In this document: positions 25,824 through 38,846 of the stretch, piece by piece
How the letters are laid out: each line of letters opens with the position of its first letter
Position numbering within the stretch: position 1 is the stretch's first letter
Assembly (NCBI RefSeq): GCF_020521555.1
Contig: NZ_BPWA01000001.1
Location: 1,178,001 to 1,242,000 of the forward strand
DNA: 64,000 nt
Direction of reading: 5' to 3'
Source of the DNA: Rodentibacter sp. JRC1
Lineage (GTDB): Bacteria; Pseudomonadota; Gammaproteobacteria; Enterobacterales; Pasteurellaceae
Position numbers and translations under genes: made by a program
Notes under the pieces: model-generated
Seen by the model: the letters and a program-made list of their open reading frames with translations, nothing else
What the model was told of the DNA's origin: nothing
Database searches by the model: none

Positions 25824-26212
25824 GAGTGCGAAGATTTTATTATGCAGGGCTTTGTTTTCTTATTTGCTTAGAAAGTATAGCCGCAGATCCTTTTGATCGC
25901 TTGCAGCGACAATCGGCGGACAACGCAATATCTCAATCTAAAGTACAGCGAACAAGATGTGTGTTCAATGAGCCTTCTCTTGCCACGGAAAGTGCATTTG
26001 AGCAGTTGAAATTGGTGGGGGCGGTGCTTTATAAGCATACATCTGAAGCGTTATTTTTGGATTCGAATCAAAAATTGATTGTTGCCAAACAAGGTTATCG
26101 TTTGGCACAAGAGGGGTATTTGTTGCAACAAATTAGCAAAGATGGTGTGGTGCTACTGCATGCAAAAGCAGGGCAGTGTGAGCAAACGGAAGCGTTGGAA
26201 GTCAGGTTTTAG
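25820..26212 (+). CDS. comD: Competence protein ComD (PilP-like)
   Basis: The 130-residue exported protein has a signal sequence (to about residue 21) and a small beta domain (EQLKLVGAVL...ALFLDSNQKL), the pattern of PilP pilot-type proteins that connect the inner-membrane complex with the secretin. It lacks an obvious lipobox. Position just before the secretin gene supports the call. Confidence 0.85.
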   Translation: MRVRRFYYAGLCFLICLESIAADPFDRLQRQSADNAISQSKVQRTRCVFNEPSLATESAFEQLKLVGAVLYKHTSEALFLDSNQKLIVAKQGYRLAQEGYLLQQISKDGVVLLHAKAGQCEQTEALEVRF

Positions 26213-26220
26213 GGGCAAAG

Positions 26221-27609
26221 ATGAAAGGTGAGTTTAAAAAGTGCGGTCTATTTTTTCTGTGTTTTTGTTGTGCTTTTTCATCAATGGCGGAATTTAAGGA
26301 AAATCAAGTTTTTTCCATTCGATTAAAACAAGCCCCGATGGTTTCAAGCTTGCAAGAATTAGCCTTAGTGCAAGGAACGAATTTGATTATCGATGATGAA
26401 ATCGAGGGTTCGCTTTCCTTGCAATTAGACAAGGTGGATTTTGATCGCATACTGCGCTCGGTGGCAAAAATGAAAGGGCTGTCGTTACGTGTGGAAGACG
26501 ATATTTATTATTTGGGAAAACGAAGTACGGGTGAAACTTTTGCAACAGCCTATGTGGAAACATCACAAGCGGTCGCTAATGAAGCTTTTAAGGCAATGAA
26601 ACCGAGCGAGCCTATGTTAATCAGCCGTACCGTCAAATTACATTTCGCCAAAGCTCTAGAGGTGATGAAGTCCCTTACAACGGGAAGCGGTTCGCTGTTA
26701 TCTGCGCAAGGGAGCATTGCTTTTGATGATCGCAGCAATTTATTGATTATTCAAGATGAAGCAAAATCCGTCAAAAATATGCTGAAACTGATTGCAGAGT
26801 TAGATAAACCGATTGAACAAATCGCTATTGAAGCACGCATTGTTACGATTAGCGATGAAAGTTTAAAAGAATTAGGCGTACGTTGGGGGATTTTCACTCC
26901 CACGGAAAATACACACAGAGTAAGTGGGAGTTTAGCGGCAAATGGTTTTGCTAATTTAACGGATAATCTCAATGTGAATTTCGCCACCAATTCCACACCG
27001 GCAGGTTCTCTTGCTTTACAGGTGGCAAAGATTAACGGACGATTATTAGACTTGGAATTGACCGCACTTGAACGTGAAAATAATGTAGAAATTATCGCCA
27101 GCCCAAGGTTACTGACGACTAACAAGAAAAGTGCAAGCATTAAACAGGGAACGGAAATTCCCTATGTAGTGACAAGCGGCAAAAATGATACGCAAACGGT
27201 GGAATTTCGTGAGGCCGTGCTAGGGCTTGAGGTCACGCCGCATATTTCCAAAGATAACAATATTTTGTTGGATTTGTTAGTTAGCCAAAATTCACCGGGT
27301 AAGCGAGTATCTTACGGGCAGCAAAACAATGAAGTGGTATCTATCGACAAACAAGAAATCAATACGCAAGTTTTTGCGAAAGACGGGGAAACGATTGTAT
27401 TAGGCGGTGTGTTTCACGATACTATCACCAAAGCGGTGGATAAAGTACCGGTGCTGGGGGATATTCCGTTGGTGAAACGATTGTTTAGTAAAGAAAGTGA
27501 ACGCCATCAAAAGCGTGAGTTGGTTATTTTTGTTACACCTCATATTCTCAAGCAAGGCGAAACCCTGGAAAGCTTGAAGCAAAAAACGAAAAGCAGGAAG
27601 GGAAAGTAA
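26221..27609 (+). CDS. comE: Competence secretin ComE (PilQ-like)
   Basis: The 462-residue protein forms the outer-membrane pore for the competence pilus and DNA entry. It has a signal peptide (to about 24), N-domains beginning VFSIRLKQAPMVSSLQELA, and the secretin core with IEARIVTISDESLKELGVRWG, the ASPRLLTTNKKSA strand and VPVLGDIPLVKRLFS near the C-terminus. An uptake sequence sits within the signal peptide codons, giving KKCGLF. Confidence 0.93.
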   Translation: MKGEFKKCGLFFLCFCCAFSSMAEFKENQVFSIRLKQAPMVSSLQELALVQGTNLIIDDEIEGSLSLQLDKVDFDRILRSVAKMKGLSLRVEDDIYYLGKRSTGETFATAYVETSQAVANEAFKAMKPSEPMLISRTVKLHFAKALEVMKSLTTGSGSLLSAQGSIAFDDRSNLLIIQDEAKSVKNMLKLIAELDKPIEQIAIEARIVTISDESLKELGVRWGIFTPTENTHRVSGSLAANGFANLTDNLNVNFATNSTPAGSLALQVAKINGRLLDLELTALERENNVEIIASPRLLTTNKKSASIKQGTEIPYVVTSGKNDTQTVEFREAVLGLEVTPHISKDNNILLDLLVSQNSPGKRVSYGQQNNEVVSIDKQEINTQVFAKDGETIVLGGVFHDTITKAVDKVPVLGDIPLVKRLFSKESERHQKRELVIFVTPHILKQGETLESLKQKTKSRKGK

Positions 27610-27660
27610 AGTGCGGTCGGATTTTGCGAAATTTTGTCGCTTGTGAGGTGATAAGTCAGT

Positions 27661-28389
27661 ATGATTTTATTCAAAACCTTTTTACCAAAAATGTCATCTT
27701 TCGTTGATACATTTTTTCGGTTTAGTTGTGTGTTGTGTCAGTCACCGCTAAAACAAGGTGCAAGCGGATTATGTTCGACCTGCCAAAGGCAAGTTCGGCG
27801 TTATATTTATTGCGGAAGTTGTGGTGCGCCGCTGCAATATTTTTCCCGCCATTGCGGGAATTGTCGGCGGAATGAACCTGCGTGGGATCGAATGGTTGTT
27901 GTCGGCTATTATCATGAACCGATTTCTTATCTCATTCATCGTTTTAAATTTCAAAAACAATTCTGGCTTGACCGCACTTTAGCACGTTTGTTGTTATTGG
28001 CGGTTTACGAGGCGAGGCGTACTCATGGTTTAAAATTTCCTCAAGCTATTATTCCCGTTCCCTTGTCTCATTTTCGTCAATGGCATCGTGGCTATAATCA
28101 ATCGGATTTATTAGCAAAAGTATTAAGCAGGTGGCTTGAAATTCCTTGTTTCTCCCATATTGTTAAACGCGTGAAACATACGCCTACCCAGCGTGGATTA
28201 ACCGCTGCCGCACGCCGTCAGAATTTAAAAAATGCTTTTAAGGTGAATTTTTCTAAACCTTTTCCTTATCAACGTATTGCATTGGTAGATGATGTGATCA
28301 CGACCGGTTCTACGCTTAATGAAATCGCCAAACAATTGCGTAAATTAGGGGTACGGGAAATCCAAGTTTGGGGATTGGCACGTGCTTAA
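27661..28389 (+). CDS. comF: Competence protein ComF (phosphoribosyltransferase-like)
   Basis: The 242-residue cytoplasmic protein is required for moving transforming DNA in Haemophilus. N-terminal Cys pairs (CVLC, CSTC, CGSC, CGNC between residues 22 and 75) form a zinc-binding module. The C-terminal PRTase fold has the PRPP loop LVDDVITTGSTLNE near residue 208. It is the last com gene; nfuA follows 99 bases on. Confidence 0.94.
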   Translation: MILFKTFLPKMSSFVDTFFRFSCVLCQSPLKQGASGLCSTCQRQVRRYIYCGSCGAPLQYFSRHCGNCRRNEPAWDRMVVVGYYHEPISYLIHRFKFQKQFWLDRTLARLLLLAVYEARRTHGLKFPQAIIPVPLSHFRQWHRGYNQSDLLAKVLSRWLEIPCFSHIVKRVKHTPTQRGLTAAARRQNLKNAFKVNFSKPFPYQRIALVDDVITTGSTLNEIAKQLRKLGVREIQVWGLARA

Positions 28390-28488
28390 TCAGAATTAGC
28401 GATAAGTATGATACTGATAAAAAAGTGGAAAAAATGCGGCGGTAGGCGTATCATCTCCGACAAATTTTCTCAAGTATTAAGGAATGTT

Positions 28489-29073
28489 ATGGAAAATATT
28501 ATTATTTCGGAAGCGGCGCAAGCGCATTTTCGTAAATTATTAGATACTCAAGAAGAGGGGACAAATATTCGTATTTTTGTGGTGAATCCCGGTACACCGA
28601 ACGCTGAATGCGGCGTATCCTACTGCCCACCAAATGCGGTAGAAGAAAATGATACCGAAATAAAATATGAAGGTTTTTCCGCTTTTATTGATGAAGTGAG
28701 TTTACCGTTTTTGGAAGAAGCGGAAATTGATTATGTAACGGAAGAGCTTGGGGCTCAGCTCACCCTCAAAGCACCAAATGCTAAAATGCGTAAAGTGGCG
28801 GATGACGCACCGTTAATCGAGCGTGTCGAATATGTTATTCAAACCCAAATCAATCCACAATTAGCGAGCCATGGTGGGCGTATTACATTGATTGAAATTA
28901 CAGATGACGGTTACGCTGTTTTACAATTCGGTGGCGGGTGTAACGGTTGCTCAATGGTGGACGTAACCTTAAAAGACGGAATTGAAAAACAACTAATCGG
29001 TTTATTCCCAAATGAATTGAAAGGTGCGAAAGATGTTACCGAACATCAGCGTGGGGAGCATTCCTACTATTGA
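28489..29073 (+). CDS. nfuA: Fe-S carrier protein NfuA
   Basis: The 194-residue protein delivers 4Fe-4S clusters to apoproteins. An N-terminal degenerate A-type domain (to about residue 95) precedes the Nfu domain with the cluster-binding CNGC at about residue 149 in [18 protein letters not shown]. The ATG at 28489, with AAGGA upstream, is chosen over an earlier in-frame start that would add 27 unrelated residues. comF-nfuA adjacency is conserved in Haemophilus. Confidence 0.95.
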   Translation: MENIIISEAAQAHFRKLLDTQEEGTNIRIFVVNPGTPNAECGVSYCPPNAVEENDTEIKYEGFSAFIDEVSLPFLEEAEIDYVTEELGAQLTLKAPNAKMRKVADDAPLIERVEYVIQTQINPQLASHGGRITLIEITDDGYAVLQFGGGCNGCSMVDVTLKDGIEKQLIGLFPNELKGAKDVTEHQRGEHSYY

Positions 29074-29138
29074 TGTAAATAAAATATGGGGGGCGTATTT
29101 ATCTGCCCCCACATAGTTAAAAGCATTGTAAAGTGCGG

Positions 29139-30668
29139 TCACATATTCCCCAGTTTTTGTAATAATCTATCCATTGCCCGATATCCTAATGCTTCCGCCA
29201 AATGTGCTTGGGTAATTTGTTTTTCTCCGTTGAGATCGGCGATCGTTCGTGAGACTTTTAAAATTCTGTGATAGGCACGAACGGAAAGTCCTAATTTGTT
29301 CAACGCATTTTCTAAAAAAAGGGCTTCTTTTTCATTTAGTTTACAATCACGTTCAATTTCTTTACCGGTTAAGTAAGCGTTAATTTTTCCGGCTCTTGCC
29401 AATTGAATTTCCCGTACTTTTAATACTTTTTCTCTCACTTGAGTGCTGGTTTCTCCACGATCTCCGTTATGTTGTAGGCTGCCTTGTGGTAATAGCGGGA
29501 CTTCAATAGATAAATCGAAACGATCTAAGAATGGCCCTGAAAGGCGATTTAAATATCGCATTATTTGTTGTGGTGAAGTTCGATTGTGCGTGCCGGTGTA
29601 ATGTCCGGTAGGGCTGGGATTCATTGCTGCAACTAATTGAAAACGTGCCGGAAATTGAATCTTGGCATTCGCTCGTGAAATAATAATTTCACCGCTTTCC
29701 AGCGGTTGCCTTAGGGCATCAAGCACTTTGCGTTCAAATTCCGGCAATTCGTCTAAAAAAAGCACGCCATTATGTGCTAAGGAAATTTCTCCCGGTTTAG
29801 GAATCGTGCCACCGCCCACTAATGCCGGTAAAGAGGCGCTATGGTGTGGTGCGCGAAATGGACGTTGTTTCCAGTTGTGAAAATTCAGTTCATTTTGTAC
29901 AAGGCTTGTAACGGAAGCCGTTTCAATCGCTTCTTGATCGGTCATTTCGGGTAAAAGTGCGGTTAATCGGCTGGCAAGCATTGTTTTACCGGTTCCCGGA
30001 GGACCGAGAAATAATAAATTGTGTTGACCGGCCGCCGCAATAGTGAGCGCGCGTTTCGCGTGTTGTTGTCCGATAATATCCGTTAAATCCAACGGATTTT
30101 TACGGGGAAAATTGACCGCACTTTCATCCGTTAATTCTGAAGCAAGGGGTAATTTTTCCTGATTATTAAGAAATTGCACCACATCTAAAAGTGTTTGTGC
30201 AAAATAGGTGTTTTGTTCGGAAACTAAGGAGGCTTCATTGGCATTTTGTTTTGCGATGATAAGCTCTCGTTTGGATTTTTGTGCAGCGATAATGGCAGGA
30301 ATTACGCCGTGTACGCCACGTAAATGGCCGGTTAAGGCGAGTTCACCGACAAACTCAAATTGCTTTAAACGGGAGCCGTCAAGTTGATCCGATGCCGCAA
30401 GAATGCCGATTGCAATAGGGAGATCAAAACGCCCGCCTTCTTTTGGTAAATCTGCCGGTGCAAGATTGACGGTAATACGTTTTGCCGGATATTTGAATTG
30501 TGCATTCATCAATGCGCTACGGACACGATCTTGGGCTTCTTTTACGGTTTTTTCCGGCAATCCGACAAGGGTAAAGCCCGGTTTGCCATTACTTAAATGA
30601 ACTTCAATGGTTACGAGAGGGGCTTGAACTCCCATAGAGGCGCGGCTGTAAACAATGGAGAGAGACAT
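29139..30668 (-). CDS. comM: Competence-associated helicase ComM (YifB, Mg-chelatase-like AAA+)
   Basis: The 509-residue hexameric AAA+ protein promotes branch migration during natural transformation. It has an N-terminal Lon-like domain (GVQAPLVTIEVHLSNG...LPEKTVKEA), Walker A GPPGTGKT (about 220), Walker B VLFLDELPEF (about 296) and a Mg-chelatase C-terminal domain. Start 30668 has AAGGAAT upstream; an earlier in-frame start adds 13 unrelated residues. Part of the CRP-S regulon in Haemophilus, and a CRP-S site is present 176 bases upstream. Confidence 0.95.
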   Translation of the reverse strand: MSLSIVYSRASMGVQAPLVTIEVHLSNGKPGFTLVGLPEKTVKEAQDRVRSALMNAQFKYPAKRITVNLAPADLPKEGGRFDLPIAIGILAASDQLDGSRLKQFEFVGELALTGHLRGVHGVIPAIIAAQKSKRELIIAKQNANEASLVSEQNTYFAQTLLDVVQFLNNQEKLPLASELTDESAVNFPRKNPLDLTDIIGQQHAKRALTIAAAGQHNLLFLGPPGTGKTMLASRLTALLPEMTDQEAIETASVTSLVQNELNFHNWKQRPFRAPHHSASLPALVGGGTIPKPGEISLAHNGVLFLDELPEFERKVLDALRQPLESGEIIISRANAKIQFPARFQLVAAMNPSPTGHYTGTHNRTSPQQIMRYLNRLSGPFLDRFDLSIEVPLLPQGSLQHNGDRGETSTQVREKVLKVREIQLARAGKINAYLTGKEIERDCKLNEKEALFLENALNKLGLSVRAYHRILKVSRTIADLNGEKQITQAHLAEALGYRAMDRLLQKLGNM

Positions 30669-30805
30669 AAGATTCCTTAAATGCGTAAAATCTGTAGGAA
30701 ACGGCACGAATCGTCTTGAAATGCGGGTAGGCGTATGCCATATACCCGTTAATTATTTTGTTGCAAGATTAGGTGCGGTTGTATTTAACGGATTTTTTGC
30801 ACTAT

Positions 30806-30840
30806 AAAAAAAGCCTGCGATGAAATCATTTATCACAGGC
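30806..30840 (-). terminator. Intrinsic terminator of engB
   Basis: On the minus strand GCCTGTGAT and ATCGCAGGC pair (one mismatch) and are followed by seven T residues. It lies between the comM CRP-S site and the comM gene. Confidence 0.8.
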
Positions 30841-30843
30841 TGT

Positions 30844-30865
30844 TTTTACGATCCGGATCGCAAAA
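30844..30865 (-). promoter_or_regulatory. CRP-S site for comM
   Basis: The core ACGATCCGGATCGC flanked by TTTT and AAAA is a close match to the CRP-S consensus, with GCGA in one arm and ACGA in the other. It lies nine bases past the engB stop codon and about 176 bases before the comM ATG. Placing a start site 41 bases downstream puts it inside the engB terminator. Confidence 0.8.
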
Positions 30866-30873
30866 TTTTCATT

Positions 30874-31491
30874 TTACTCGGTAAAAATCGGTGAAAACCA
30901 ATCGTCTAATTTAGCGGAGAGTTTATCAATACCAATTTTATTTTGTGCGGAAAAGGCTTCCACTTGAATATCGCCTTGGAACGGAAGAATGGCTTCACGC
31001 ACCATTTTCACTTGTTTGCTACGGGCGCTTTGACTTAATTTATCCGCTTTGGTAAGCAGTAAAAGTATCGGCAAATCCGCTGAAACCGCCCACTCAATCA
31101 TTTGCTGATCGAGATCTTTTAATGGATGACGAATATCCATTAACACCACTAACCCCGCTAAACATTCACGTTTTTGCAAATATTCTCCCAAGGATTTCTG
31201 CCATTGGATTTTCATTTGTTCCGGTACCGCTGCATAGCCATAGCCCGGTAAATCTACTAATTTGCAGTTAGGTTCGACTTCAAATAAATTGATAAGCTGC
31301 GTGCGACCCGGCGTTTTCGAGGTTCGTGCAAGGTTTTTTTGGTTCGTCAGAGCATTGAGTGCGGTGGATTTTCCCGCATTCGAGCGACCGGCAAAGGCGA
31401 TTTCAATTCCCGTGTCTTGCGGAATTGCACGGATATTAGGAGCGCTGGTTAAGAAGTGGGTTTTGTGATAATTCAGTTTTACTTCAGACAT
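30874..31491 (-). CDS. engB: Ribosome biogenesis GTP-binding protein EngB (YihA/YsxC)
   Basis: The 205-residue GTPase aids 50S subunit assembly and is usually essential. G1 GRSNAGKST (about 33-41), G3 DLPGYG, G4 TKAD and G5 FSA are all visible. The start [13 protein letters not shown] (31491, AGGAA upstream) is preferred to an in-frame start 17 codons earlier. Confidence 0.96.
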   Translation of the reverse strand: MSEVKLNYHKTHFLTSAPNIRAIPQDTGIEIAFAGRSNAGKSTALNALTNQKNLARTSKTPGRTQLINLFEVEPNCKLVDLPGYGYAAVPEQMKIQWQKSLGEYLQKRECLAGLVVLMDIRHPLKDLDQQMIEWAVSADLPILLLLTKADKLSQSARSKQVKMVREAILPFQGDIQVEAFSAQNKIGIDKLSAKLDDWFSPIFTE

Positions 31492-31574
31492 AAAAATTCC
31501 TGTGAATTGTGCATTAAGGCTCAATAAATCGGCGGGTAGCATACCATAGATTAGGCTTTGTTCGAAATGAAGAC

Positions 31575-31605
31575 AAAAAGTGCGGTTGTTTTTGACCGCA
31601 CTTAA
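31575..31605. terminator. Inverted uptake-sequence pair between engB and dusA
   Basis: AAAAAGTGCGGTTG and GACCGCACTT form a hairpin with a short loop. Confidence 0.5.
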
Positions 31606-31639
31606 TATTTATGAGGTTCAGTATCTTTTTGTTTGAGTT

Positions 31640-32623
31640 TTAATCTTCGACAAAACTTAGTGCGGTTTCAACCACTTCAACGCCCGCCCCTTGTTTGAAG
31701 GCGTTTTCACTTAAATAACGGCGCCATTGGCGTGCGCCTTTACGGTTTTGGAAAGCACCCAGCATATGGCGGGCGATATGGTTCAAGTATACCCCTTGGC
31801 TAAGTTGTTGCTCAATGTAAGGTAACATAGCAAGCACGGCTTCTCGTGGTGTAACAATGGGAGCATTTTCATCAAAGAGTGCGTTGTCGATTGTGCCGAG
31901 TAAACTTGGGTTTTGATAGGCTTCACGACCGACCATTACACCATCGATAAATTGTAAATGCCGTTTCATTTCTTCTACGGTTTTAATGCCACCGTTTATC
32001 GCAATTTTTAGATGAGGAAAATCACGCTTTAATTGATAGACTCGTTCATAATCAAGAGGGGGAATTTCGCGATTTTCTTTTGGGCTTAAGCCGGAAAGCC
32101 AAGCTTTACGGGCGTGTATAATAAATTCGTTGCAGCCTTTATTTTGTACTTTTTCGATAAAATCGCATAAAAATTCGTAGCTATCCAGATTATCAATACC
32201 GATGCGTGTTTTCACCGTAACGGGAATGTTCACCGCACTTTGCATTTGTGCGATACATTCCGCCACCAGATTCACCTTTGCCATTAAGCAAGCACCGAAC
32301 ATTCCGTTTTGTACGCGATCAGAAGGACAGCCGACATTCAAATTGATTTCGTGGTAGCCGCGTTCTTCCGCTAACTTCGCACAATGCTTTAGCTGATCGG
32401 GAGCGCTTCCGCCTAATTGTAATGCGACGGGGTTTTCACGAGAGTCAAAATCTAAATGATCGTATTTGGCGTGAATAATCGCAGGAGACGTCACCATTTC
32501 TGTGTAGAGTAAGGCGTACTTAGAAAATTGGCGGTGAAAATAACGACAATGGCGAGTCGTCCAATCGAGCATCGGAGCAACGGAAAAACGTCCGCGATAA
32601 AAGTGCGGTTGATTTTGAGGCAT
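31640..32623 (-). CDS. dusA: tRNA-dihydrouridine synthase A
   Basis: The 327-residue FMN enzyme reduces uridines 20/20a in the tRNA D loop. Seen are [14 protein letters not shown] at the N-terminus, the catalytic Cys in [19 protein letters not shown] (about 98), and the FMN-phosphate site INGGIKT and GVMVGREAY. Its start is two bases from the end of the ClC gene, so they are probably cotranscribed. Confidence 0.95.
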   Translation of the reverse strand: MPQNQPHFYRGRFSVAPMLDWTTRHCRYFHRQFSKYALLYTEMVTSPAIIHAKYDHLDFDSRENPVALQLGGSAPDQLKHCAKLAEERGYHEINLNVGCPSDRVQNGMFGACLMAKVNLVAECIAQMQSAVNIPVTVKTRIGIDNLDSYEFLCDFIEKVQNKGCNEFIIHARKAWLSGLSPKENREIPPLDYERVYQLKRDFPHLKIAINGGIKTVEEMKRHLQFIDGVMVGREAYQNPSLLGTIDNALFDENAPIVTPREAVLAMLPYIEQQLSQGVYLNHIARHMLGAFQNRKGARQWRRYLSENAFKQGAGVEVVETALSFVED

Positions 32624-32625
32624 TT

Positions 32626-34008
32626 TTATTTCTCTTGTTTATCGCGGTTGAGATCTTGTGCTTGAAGTTCTTGCATACGCTGACGAAAACGTCCCGCCGC
32701 GAAGTGATAAAAGGGTTTAGGGTTAAATTGGCGCGAGATTATGGCGGCAATAATACTGGAAATCAAGAGCCAAATGAGCATAGGCTGCGCCCCTGTCATT
32801 TCCATCACAACGACACTGGCTGTTACCGGTGATTGTGTGCCGCCCGCTAAAAATGCCGCCATACATAAAATGACAAGGAAACGTTGATCAACCGCGCCGT
32901 TGCTGAGTTCCCATAACATTGTGCCGATGCCGGCTCCGGTGGTGAGGGAGGGGGTGAAAATACCGCCTGCAATACCGTTCCAATACGTTGCGACGGTAGT
33001 GAAAAGTTTTAGGATACCGATTTCAGGATCAATAAGTTGCCCTTCTAATGCCCGTGCGACCACATCATAACCCGTGCCGTAAGTTTGCCCTTTGCTGTAA
33101 GTTCCTACGGCTGCAAGGAATAATCCGAGCAATAAGGCGACATAAATAGGGTGGCGGCGAAGCCATCCGCGCCATTTTTCAGGGGAGATAGCGGCAATGC
33201 CTTTGGCCAATAGGCGTCCAAAAATACCGCCGAGAATCCCGCAAGTAATACCGCAAACGATAAGCCACGAATAAAGATGGGGAACATCCGTTGCGCCTTT
33301 ATAGGTGGGAAAGTAAGGGCTATTGCCTTCAATTGCAACCAAAATAAAGCCTGCAGCCAATACACCCATTAATACTCGGCGTTCCCAACGTAGCACAACA
33401 CCGCGACCGAGTTCTTCAATAGCAAAGATAACACCTGCCAATGGTGCGTTAAAAGCCGCAGCCAACCCTCCGGCAGCACCTGTCGCCATAAGTTCGTTCG
33501 TGCTTAATCCTTTAAAAGCAAAATTATATTTTCGGCAGAAATTTCCCCACGCAAGCATCACTGCCGCTCCAACTTGCACGGAGGGGCCTTCACGTCCAAC
33601 GGAAGCTCCTATAAGCATGGCTAAAAAAGTCAGTGGAATTTTCCACAGGGTTTGCCCGAAAGCCAGCAGTTTGGTTTTGTAATTACTGTGCGGGAGATTG
33701 ATGGATGCAATCACTTGCGGGATACCGCTGCCGCTTACATAAGGCGTAAATTTTGTGGTGAACCAAGTGAGTAAGGCTAGTCCGATGGGGAGTGCAAACC
33801 AAACGGCAAGGGGATATCGGGTTGACCAAGAGGCGTTGAGTTCTAATCCTATATCCGCCAGTTTTGCAAAACCGAGCGAAAAAACCGCCACAAGCGTAGC
33901 TCCGATAATAAGACAGGCAAATTCCAAAGTTTTACGTGAAATCCGGTGTGTTTGGCGGAGTTTTTTGTGATAGAAGTATTGTGTGCGGATGCGGATTGTT
34001 CGTAGCAT
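32626..34008 (-). CDS. ClC-family chloride channel/transporter
   Basis: The 460-residue membrane protein carries all ClC selectivity motifs: GSGIP (about 97), GREGPSVQ with the gating Glu (about 138), GGIFTPSL (about 350), and the internal Glu in FAIEELGRG. Both glutamates of H+/Cl- exchangers are therefore present, so it is more likely an antiporter (ClcA type) than a channel. About ten hydrophobic helices are seen. ATG at 34008 has only a weak ribosome site; an in-frame TTG at 34065 is the alternative. Confidence 0.88.
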   Translation of the reverse strand: MLRTIRIRTQYFYHKKLRQTHRISRKTLEFACLIIGATLVAVFSLGFAKLADIGLELNASWSTRYPLAVWFALPIGLALLTWFTTKFTPYVSGSGIPQVIASINLPHSNYKTKLLAFGQTLWKIPLTFLAMLIGASVGREGPSVQVGAAVMLAWGNFCRKYNFAFKGLSTNELMATGAAGGLAAAFNAPLAGVIFAIEELGRGVVLRWERRVLMGVLAAGFILVAIEGNSPYFPTYKGATDVPHLYSWLIVCGITCGILGGIFGRLLAKGIAAISPEKWRGWLRRHPIYVALLLGLFLAAVGTYSKGQTYGTGYDVVARALEGQLIDPEIGILKLFTTVATYWNGIAGGIFTPSLTTGAGIGTMLWELSNGAVDQRFLVILCMAAFLAGGTQSPVTASVVVMEMTGAQPMLIWLLISSIIAAIISRQFNPKPFYHFAAGRFRQRMQELQAQDLNRDKQEK

Positions 34009-34161
34009 TGATATGATGGTTTTCGGTTTTTGCGAAATTATAAATCGGCTTAAGTCATTGGGCAATCGGAGAAGGTTAATCCTTTGAAAAATTGTTTATT
34101 TTTGACCGCACTTTTTTGATCTAAGCGGATCTTTATTGGGATCCGACTCTTTGTTTACTTA

Positions 34162-34190
34162 TTGACAAGTGTGCGTATAGCGATTAAAAT
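34162..34190 (+). promoter_or_regulatory. Sigma-70 promoter of the str operon
   Basis: TTGACA and TAAAAT are separated by 17 bases, about 80 bases before the rpsL start codon. Confidence 0.8.
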
Positions 34191-34255
34191 TCGCCGTCTA
34201 TTTCTGTATGGAAGTAGATTTTTTGAACAACATTCTATTATTGAATAACATTTAA

Positions 34256-34645
<390 letters not shown>

Positions 34646-34777
34646 TGGTTCTCCGTTAAGTAAGGCCAAACGTCTAAATTAGCAAAACAATTTAAACCAT
34701 AAACTCCAGTAAAAAAGCGCTTTGCGCTGCAAAGTTTCTCAATGAGAAATATTGCTGATGGGTTTTGGATATCCTGA

Positions 34778-35272
<495 letters not shown>

Positions 35273-35356
35273 TAAGCTTTTGAATTTAAAGGGCTTCATC
35301 ATTGATGAAGCCTTACCCTTATATAAATATATATTAAACTAAACAAGGTTATAATA

Positions 35357-37459
35357 ATGGCACGTACAACTCCTATTGAAAGATATCGCAATATCGGTAT
35401 TAGTGCGCACATTGATGCGGGTAAAACAACTACTACTGAACGTATCTTATTCTATACAGGTGTGAGCCACAAAATCGGTGAAGTACACGATGGTGCGGCA
35501 ACAATGGACTGGATGGAACAAGAGCAAGAGCGCGGTATCACTATTACCTCTGCGGCAACGACTGCTTTCTGGTCTGGTATGTCACAGCAATTCCCACAAC
35601 ATCGTATTAACGTTATCGATACTCCGGGACACGTGGACTTTACTGTTGAAGTAGAACGTTCTATGCGTGTTCTTGATGGTGCGGTAATGGTTTACTGTGC
35701 GGTGGGTGGTGTTCAGCCTCAATCAGAAACAGTATGGCGTCAAGCTAACAAATATGAAGTTCCACGTATCGCGTTCGTTAATAAAATGGACCGTACCGGT
35801 GCGAATTTCTTACGTGTTGTTGAACAGTTAAAAACCCGTTTAGGAGCGAATGCCGTTCCTCTTCAACTTCCAATCGGTGCAGAAGATAATTTCACCGGCG
35901 TAGTTGACTTGATCAAAATGAAAGCAATCAACTGGAACGAAGCCGATCAAGGTATGACCTTCACTTATGAAGATATTCCTGCCGATATGGTCGCAGACTG
36001 TGAAGAATGGCGTCAAAACCTAGTTGATGCAGCGGCTGAAGCATCAGAAGAATTGATGGAAAAATACCTCGGCGGTGAAGATTTAACTGAAGAAGAGATC
36101 AAACTCGGTCTTCGCCAACGTGTATTAGCGAATGAAATTATCTTAGTAACCTGTGGTTCTGCATTCAAAAACAAAGGTGTTCAAGCGATGCTTGATGCGG
36201 TTGTTGAATACTTGCCTGCGCCAACTGATATTCCGGCAATTAAAGGGATTAACCCGGATGAAACCGAAGGTGAGCGTCATGCAAGTGATGATGAACCGTT
36301 CTCTTCACTCGCATTCAAAATCGCAACAGACCCGTTTGTAGGTAACTTGACCTTCTTCCGTGTGTACTCAGGTGTCATTAACTCAGGTGATACCGTGTTG
36401 AACTCTGTGCGTCAAAAACGTGAACGTTTTGGTCGTATTGTTCAAATGCATGCGAATAAACGTGAAGAAATTAAAGAAGTTCGCGCCGGTGATATTGCGG
36501 CGGCAATCGGCTTAAAAGATGTTACCACCGGTGATACATTGTGTGCGATTGAAGCTCCAATCATCCTTGAACGTATGGAGTTCCCTGAGCCTGTAATTTC
36601 TGTTGCGGTAGAACCTAAGACAAAAGCAGACCAAGAGAAAATGGGTATTGCGTTAGGTCGCTTGGCGCAGGAAGACCCTTCATTCCGTGTTCATACTGAT
36701 GAAGAATCCGGTGAGACAATTATTTCCGGTATGGGTGAATTGCACTTGGATATCATCGTTGACCGTATGAAGCGTGAGTTCAAAGTAGAAGCGAATATCG
36801 GTAAACCGCAAGTATCTTACCGTGAAACAATCCGTACTCGTGTTAACGATGTTGAAGGTAAACACGCTAAACAATCCGGTGGTCGCGGTCAATACGGTCA
36901 CGTTGTTATTGACTTGTACCCATTAGAGCCGGAAGGTCCGGGTTATGAGTTCGTGAATGAAATCAAAGGTGGTGTGATTCCCGGTGAATATATTCCTGCC
37001 GTTGATAAAGGTATTCAAGAACAACTTAAATCAGGTCCATTAGCAGGTTATCCGGTAGTTGATCTTGGTGTTCGTTTACACTTCGGTTCATACCATGATG
37101 TAGACTCATCTGAATTGGCGTTTAAACTTGCAGCTTCTTTAGCATTTAAAGCAGCGTTCGCAAAAGCAAACCCAGTCCTACTTGAGCCGATCATGAAAGT
37201 GGAAGTTGAAACTCCACCTGAGTATGTGGGTGATGTTATTGGTGATTTAAGCCGTCGTCGTGCTATGGTTAACGGTCAAGAAGCGAATGAATTCGTTGTT
37301 AAAATTGACGCAGAAGTTCCTCTTTCTGAAATGTTCGGTTATGCAACGGACTTACGTTCACAAACTCAAGGTCGTGCATCATACTCAATGGAACCGTTAA
37401 AATATGCTGAAGCTCCGACAAGTGTTGCGGCTGCAGTAATTGAAGCGCGTAAAAAATAA
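35357..37459 (+). CDS. fusA: Elongation factor G
   Basis: The 700-residue translocase GTPase has G1 AHIDAGKTT (about 17-25), switch [11 protein letters not shown]4 NKMD, and the domain IV region with [15 protein letters not shown]. Length equals the bacterial norm. Codons are strongly biased to preferred triplets, typical of high expression. Confidence 0.98.
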   Translation: MARTTPIERYRNIGISAHIDAGKTTTTERILFYTGVSHKIGEVHDGAATMDWMEQEQERGITITSAATTAFWSGMSQQFPQHRINVIDTPGHVDFTVEVERSMRVLDGAVMVYCAVGGVQPQSETVWRQANKYEVPRIAFVNKMDRTGANFLRVVEQLKTRLGANAVPLQLPIGAEDNFTGVVDLIKMKAINWNEADQGMTFTYEDIPADMVADCEEWRQNLVDAAAEASEELMEKYLGGEDLTEEEIKLGLRQRVLANEIILVTCGSAFKNKGVQAMLDAVVEYLPAPTDIPAIKGINPDETEGERHASDDEPFSSLAFKIATDPFVGNLTFFRVYSGVINSGDTVLNSVRQKRERFGRIVQMHANKREEIKEVRAGDIAAAIGLKDVTTGDTLCAIEAPIILERMEFPEPVISVAVEPKTKADQEKMGIALGRLAQEDPSFRVHTDEESGETIISGMGELHLDIIVDRMKREFKVEANIGKPQVSYRETIRTRVNDVEGKHAKQSGGRGQYGHVVIDLYPLEPEGPGYEFVNEIKGGVIPGEYIPAVDKGIQEQLKSGPLAGYPVVDLGVRLHFGSYHDVDSSELAFKLAASLAFKAAFAKANPVLLEPIMKVEVETPPEYVGDVIGDLSRRRAMVNGQEANEFVVKIDAEVPLSEMFGYATDLRSQTQGRASYSMEPLKYAEAPTSVAAAVIEARKK

Positions 37460-37510
37460 TTTTTGTAAACCAGCGGTGTAAAATAACTTTGTTTTATACC
37501 GCACTTTTAG

Positions 37511-38707
<1,197 letters not shown>

Positions 38708-38735
38708 TGAATTTGATGATTAAAGATTGAATAAG

Positions 38736-38762
38736 AAGGCAGGTCGGGAGATCTGCCTTTTG
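38736..38762 (+). terminator. Intrinsic terminator of the str operon
   Basis: AAGGCAG and CTGCCTT pair across a ten-base interior segment, followed by TTTGT; nearly identical to the tufB terminator. Confidence 0.8.
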
Positions 38763-38846
38763 TCTATTTGATAATGACTAGTGCTTGAAGTTTAATCAAA
38801 AAGTGCGGTCATTTTTATGGAATAGAAATGTTTCAGAGGATTTTCT

